Shown: positions 60,838 through 64,000 of the stretch, piece by piece
How positions within the stretch are numbered: the first letter of the stretch is position 1
Layout of the letters: each line of letters begins with the position of its first letter
Assembly (NCBI RefSeq): GCF_001618955.1
Contig: NZ_LVYV01000001.1
Span: 999,501-1,063,500, forward strand
Source of the DNA: Tardiphaga robiniae
Lineage (GTDB): Bacteria > Pseudomonadota > Alphaproteobacteria > Rhizobiales > Xanthobacteraceae
Reading direction: 5' to 3'
Length of the DNA stretch: 64,000 bases
The notes under the pieces: model-generated
Told to the model about the DNA's origin: nothing
Databases searched by the model: none
Seen by the model: the letters and a program-made list of their open reading frames with translations, nothing else
Translations under genes and position numbers: made by a program

Positions 60838-61704
60838 TCAGTGAGCGGTGCGCAGGTCGCGCTCGCGCTGGATCACTTCGGTCGCGAGCCGCAGATAGGC
60901 TTCGGAGCCCGAGCACTTCAGGTCATAGACCAGCACCGGCTTGCCGTAGGACGGCGCTTCCGAAATGCGGACGTTGCGCGGAATCATCGTCTCATAGACC
61001 TTGCTGCCCATGAATTCGCGTACGTCGGCGACGACCTGATTTGACAGGTTGTTGCGCGAGTCGAACATGGTCAGCACGATGCCATGGATCGACAGGTTCG
61101 GGTTCAGCGTCGAGCGCACCTGCTCCACGGTCTGCAGCAATTGCGACAGACCTTCGAGCGCGAAGAACTCACACTGCAGCGGAACGAGAATCGCATCCGA
61201 CGCGGCCATGGCATTGACGGTGAGAAGGTTGAGCGATGGCGGGCAATCGATCAGCACGTAAGTATAGTCGGAGCCCGGCGAGACATTGTTGTTCAACTCG
61301 CCGATCGCATCGCGCAGCCGGAAGGCGCGGTCGCGGGCCGAACCGAGTTCAAGCTCGAGGCCCGACAGATCCATGGTTGAGGCGGCTATGTGCAGACGCG
61401 GCACGGCGGTGACGACGACGGCATCGCGCAGCGGCGCTTCGCCGATCAACACGTCATAGGTCGAGCAGTTGCGATTGCGGCGATCGATGCCAAGACCGGT
61501 CGACGCATTGCCCTGCGGATCGAGATCGACGATCAACACGCGCTCGCCGATCGCGGCAAGTGCGGTGCCGAGATTAATCGCAGTCGTCGTCTTGCCGACG
61601 CCGCCCTTCTGGTTGGCCAGGGCCAGGATGCGCGGATGGCCAGGCACCGTATTTGACGTATGCTCTTGATATTGCTGATCAATTACGGTCATTGGTGTGG
61701 CCAT
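60838..61704 (-). CDS. parA: Chromosome partitioning ATPase ParA (Soj)
   Basis: 288 residues. The deviant Walker A KGGVGKTTT (33-41), TYVLIDCPPSLNLLTVNAM (Walker B) and later RGxxLTM-like IHGIVLTMFDSRNNLS are present. It moves ParB-parS complexes by ATP cycling. ATG 61704 (MATPMTVIDQQY) overlaps the rsmG 3' end by 26 bp, so the rsmG-parA pair is probably co-expressed. Confidence 0.95.
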   Translation of the reverse strand: MATPMTVIDQQYQEHTSNTVPGHPRILALANQKGGVGKTTTAINLGTALAAIGERVLIVDLDPQGNASTGLGIDRRNRNCSTYDVLIGEAPLRDAVVVTAVPRLHIAASTMDLSGLELELGSARDRAFRLRDAIGELNNNVSPGSDYTYVLIDCPPSLNLLTVNAMAASDAILVPLQCEFFALEGLSQLLQTVEQVRSTLNPNLSIHGIVLTMFDSRNNLSNQVVADVREFMGSKVYETMIPRNVRISEAPSYGKPVLVYDLKCSGSEAYLRLATEVIQRERDLRTAH

Positions 61705-62389
61705 TTTGGTTTGCGGACGGGGTCAATCGCTCGATCCGGTCGAGTTCGACGATCCAGCCTTGTCCGCCGGTCAGGCTGGCATGCAGGCGCGGGCTTATAT
61801 TCCAATATCTAGTAGCTTCGGTCAATTCCGATTCTACATCTTGACCCTTGAGAAATAAGGCTTTTGTGCCCGGCTTCATCAGGGGCTCGGCGAAACCGAT
61901 GACGATATGTAACGAGGCAACGGCACGCGCGGTGATGCAATCGACATGCTCGGGAAATCTATCCACATTATCCCCGATGTCAGCCAGATGAATTGTGCCT
62001 GGGGCTTGCGTCACTCGCAGCGCTTCGCGCAGGAATGCCGCCTTCTTGGCGTTACGCTCGACGAGATGAACACGTCCGCCTGCGACATCACCCATGGCAC
62101 AGGCCAGAACCACGCCGGGGAAACCTCCACCACTGCCGAAGTCGAGCCAGGTCTTCGCTGAAGGCGCGAGGTTCAGAAGCTGCAGCGAATCCGAGATGTG
62201 ACGCGTCCAGAGATTTGGAAGCGTGGCCGGCGAAATCAGATTTGTCTTGGCCTGCCACTGGAGCAGGAGATCCACATAGCGATCGAGCCTGCCCTCCGTT
62301 TCACGTGAAACAGGTGTCAGCCGCAGGGCCGCAGCCTTGTCGGCATCGAGCCGGGGTGCGGGAGCAGCTTGCTGGGATCGTTGGGCCAT
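61679..62389 (-). CDS. rsmG: 16S rRNA (guanine-527-N7)-methyltransferase
   Basis: 236 residues from ATG 62389, the most upstream family-like start. Motif WLDFGSGGGFPGVVLACAMGD and LVERNAKKAAFLREALRVT show SAM binding, and NVDRFPEHVDCITARAVASL follows. It methylates G527 of 16S rRNA. A second ATG at 62419 adds 10 residues and cannot be excluded. A parS site lies within the N-terminal coding part. Confidence 0.92.
   Translation of the reverse strand: MAQRSQQAAPAPRLDADKAAALRLTPVSRETEGRLDRYVDLLLQWQAKTNLISPATLPNLWTRHISDSLQLLNLAPSAKTWLDFGSGGGFPGVVLACAMGDVAGGRVHLVERNAKKAAFLREALRVTQAPGTIHLADIGDNVDRFPEHVDCITARAVASLHIVIGFAEPLMKPGTKALFLKGQDVESELTEATRYWNISPRLHASLTGGQGWIVELDRIERLTPSANQNGHTNDRN
62297..62312. 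other. parS (ParB-binding) site inside rsmG
   Basis: CGTTTCACGTGAAACA: 15 of 16 positions match the alphaproteobacterial parS TGTTTCACGTGAAACA, with the palindromic 14-base core perfect. It encodes V-S-R-E-T on the rsmG strand. Confidence 0.92.
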
Positions 62390-62491
62390 TGGATTGTCTG
62401 AAAAGCTGTTGGGACCCATCCATACTCTGAGTCCATTGCTGCCGCTATCAAATTGCCGGATTGAGGCGACGAATCCGGGCGGGGATTGCCG

Positions 62492-62940
62492 ATGAATGAG
62501 CGACCGACCTATCAGGAGGCCCTTCGACGCATCGGCCTGCTCGGCATCCTTGAACCGTTTGACCCGCATGTGGTCGGCACGCTGCCGCTCGACGTCGCCC
62601 GATCCAACAGTGACATCGATATCGTCTGTTGCGCCGCCAATCTATCCGCGGCTGCCGGGCTGATCTGGAAGCACTTCGGCGAAACCGAGAGCTTCGCCAT
62701 CTATCAATGGTCGGCCAAAGGCCGACCGGTGATCGCGACATTTGAAGCGTATGGATGGCCGTTCGAGATCTTCGTCAGCTCGACTCCCGTACAGGATCAA
62801 CCCGGCTGGCGGCACTTCGAGGTCGAGAAGCGACTGCTGATCCTTATGCTGTCCTGTACAACTTGTTCGGCGCCTCTGATGACCAGCTGAATGCAGCTGA
62901 GAGCGCAGGGGTTTGCAATCTAGAGGATTCAGGACAGTGA
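62492..62940 (+). pseudogene. Decayed DUF4269 gene (internal deletion/frameshift)
   Basis: From ATG 62492 (MNERPTYQEALRRIGLLGIL) the frame gives a DUF4269 N-terminal half (VVGTLPLDVARSNSDIDIVC, nucleotidyltransferase-like; FEIFVSSTPVQDQPGWRHFEVEKRLL). After EKRLL the frame breaks: frame 1 ends in a short tail (ILMLSCTTCSAPLMTS), while the +1 frame continues with DPYAVLYNLFGASDDQL, which matches the family's DPY..L end. Roughly 35-45 residues that should lie between are missing. It looks like a deletion plus frame change; it sits on the opposite strand to its neighbours rsmG and mnmG. Confidence 0.75.
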
Positions 62941-63002
62941 GTTGACCAGGATCAATGCGAGCGGGACGAGTCCGGCCTCCAATAAATCATCGTTGGAGGC
63001 AG

Positions 63003-63197
63003 ATGACCATGAATGTGATCGTACGGCTTTTCCTGATGCTGGCAGCACCTATCACTGCGCTATTCGTCTCGCGTGATGCACTCAATTTCGATGTGGTCCA
63101 GACAATCGTCGCCGTGATCCTCTTTACGGTGGCCGTCGCAGCTGTTGCCTTTTGGCCCCGCCGTCCAACGAAGCCATCTTCAACAGAGCCGCGTTGA
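63003..63197 (+). CDS. Small two-helix membrane protein
   Basis: 64 residues with GGAGG before ATG 63003 (a second ATG at 63009). Two hydrophobic segments (about 6-24 and 32-50), a basic C-terminal tail. No family recognised. It ends 2 bp before the mnmG 3' end on the opposite strand. It could be a real small membrane protein; function unknown. Confidence 0.55.
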   Translation: MTMNVIVRLFLMLAAPITALFVSRDALNFDVVQTIVAVILFTVAVAAVAFWPRRPTKPSSTEPR

Positions 63198-63199
63198 TT

Positions 63200-64000
63200 T
63201 CAGCTTCCTGTTTCACGTGAAACAACCAGGTAGGCCCGGGCAGCCTTCGGCTTCCGCGCTTCGCGGCGAAGATAGGCCGCGAGAATGGCCAGCGCCGCCG
63301 GGGTCATACCATCCAGACGTCCCGCCTGCCCCACGGTATGTGGAAGCGCTGCCTTGAGCTTTGCCCGGGCCTCATTGGACAGTCCGGGGACCGCATCATA
63401 GTCGACATCCACCAGCGAGAGACCCTCGTCACGGCGGAAGGCCTCGACGTCAGCGGTCTGACGCTTCAGATAGACATCATATTTGGCATCGATCTCGATA
63501 TGAGTGCCGATCGCTGGGTCAATGGCCGACAATTCCGGCCAGATCCGGGTCACCGTGGCCCATTCGGTCTCTGGATAGGACAGGAGGTCGAAAGCAGTGC
63601 GACGCTGACCGTCGTGATTAAGCACCAGACCATGCTTCACCGCCCCGTTAGGAGTGATCGAAAGCGCCTGCGTGAGCGTCTTGCCGACGGCGAGGGCTTC
63701 CATCTTGGCGCCATGGCGGACCGAACGAGCGCTGCCGACACATCCCAAGCTGATACCCTTGTCGGTCAGGCGCTGATCGGCGTTGTCGGCACGCAGTGTG
63801 AGCCGGTATTCCGCCCGTGAGGTGAACATCCGATAGGGCTCGGTAATCCCGCGGGTGACCAGATCGTCGATCATCACGCCGAGATAGCCGTCAGCTCGGT
63901 CGAACACGGTCAACTGGCTACCGCTCGCTGCCAAAGCGGCATTCAGACCGGCGACGAGACCCTGGGCGGCGGCTTCTTCGTATCCTGTGGTGCCATTGAT
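63200..64000 (-). CDS. mnmG: tRNA uridine 5-carboxymethylaminomethyl modification enzyme MnmG (partial)
   Basis: The C-terminal 266 residues of MnmG/GidA; the FAD-binding N-terminal part lies to the right. [52 protein letters not shown] (a GidA signature) and the C-terminal [23 protein letters not shown] are typical. With MnmE it makes cmnm5U34. Its last codons (LVVSRETGS) contain a parS site. Confidence 0.97.
   Translation of the reverse strand: MNGTTGYEEAAAQGLVAGLNAALAASGSQLTVFDRADGYLGVMIDDLVTRGITEPYRMFTSRAEYRLTLRADNADQRLTDKGISLGCVGSARSVRHGAKMEALAVGKTLTQALSITPNGAVKHGLVLNHDGQRRTAFDLLSYPETEWATVTRIWPELSAIDPAIGTHIEIDAKYDVYLKRQTADVEAFRRDEGLSLVDVDYDAVPGLSNEARAKLKAALPHTVGQAGRLDGMTPAALAILAAYLRREARKPKAARAYLVVSRETGS
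63209..63224. other. Perfect parS (ParB-binding) site at the mnmG 3' end
   Basis: TGTTTCACGTGAAACA, identical to the alphaproteobacterial parS consensus, inside the last codons of mnmG and coding for V-S-R-E-T. It is 914 bp from the rsmG parS site. Confidence 0.96.

Overview
The window looks like chromosomal DNA of a Nitrobacteraceae/Bradyrhizobiaceae alphaproteobacterium (Bradyrhizobium, Rhodopseudomonas, Afipia or Tardiphaga-like). The evidence is high GC with long antisense shadow ORFs, the hemD/mitofilin-like/hemY block, the leuS-lptE-holA-parB-parA-rsmG-mnmG order typical of the origin-proximal region, two parS sites of the TGTTTCACGTGAAACA type, and intergenic palindromes of the kind scattered through these genomes. 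Species cannot be fixed from the sequence alone.

Bases 1-4570 are an AT-richer accessory island that runs off the left edge and stops at the 3' end of a tRNA-Thr(CGT) gene. It holds a GHKL (HSP90/MutL-like) ATPase cut by the window edge, a complete C5-cytosine methyltransferase, a divergent Vsr endonuclease, an XRE regulator and a zinc-ribbon membrane protein. This is most simply read as the right end of a methylation/Vsr/GHKL-ATPase DNA modification or defence system integrated at a tRNA.

Bases 4900-54000 are mostly ordinary core genome. They carry haem synthesis (hemY, mitofilin-like gene, hemD); tsaD-gpsA-L,D-transpeptidase-EVE-methyltransferase; topoisomerase IB; acs; a Kelch protein; a periplasmic L,D-transpeptidase; an SNase-like protein; an SDHAF4-like protein; rsmB; a heparinase II/III protein; purH; an MFS permease; gamma-glutamyltransferase; GST and DUF2239; a MATE pump; a small dehydrogenase/isomerase group; a PQQ-type dehydrogenase with its dihaem cytochrome c; tRNA-Gly(GCC); a thioredoxin-TPR co-chaperone, LON-domain and Trm112 genes; a ubiquinone hydroxylase; tesB; two P-II genes with amtB; an aminotransferase; ftsK, lolA and xth; a cAMP-domain protein; an OmpR-type regulator; an L,D-transpeptidase; a YggS protein and a diguanylate cyclase.

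Bases 53327-55320 are a second lower-GC patch: an outer-membrane-type beta-barrel candidate translationally coupled to a Lys/Ala-rich histone-H1-like protein. Bases 55548-64000 are the partition/replication neighbourhood: leuS (with an unusual insertion before KMSKS), lptE, holA, parB, parA, rsmG, a decayed DUF4269 gene, a two-helix membrane peptide, and the 3' part of mnmG. The two parS sites lie inside the rsmG and mnmG coding sequences.

The most interesting items are the tRNA-bounded GHKL/Dcm/Vsr island, the coupled H1-like/beta-barrel cassette, the LeuS insertion, a 15-bp hairpin between the PQQ dehydrogenase and its cytochrome, and the operator-like palindrome in the GST/DUF2239 divergent promoter.
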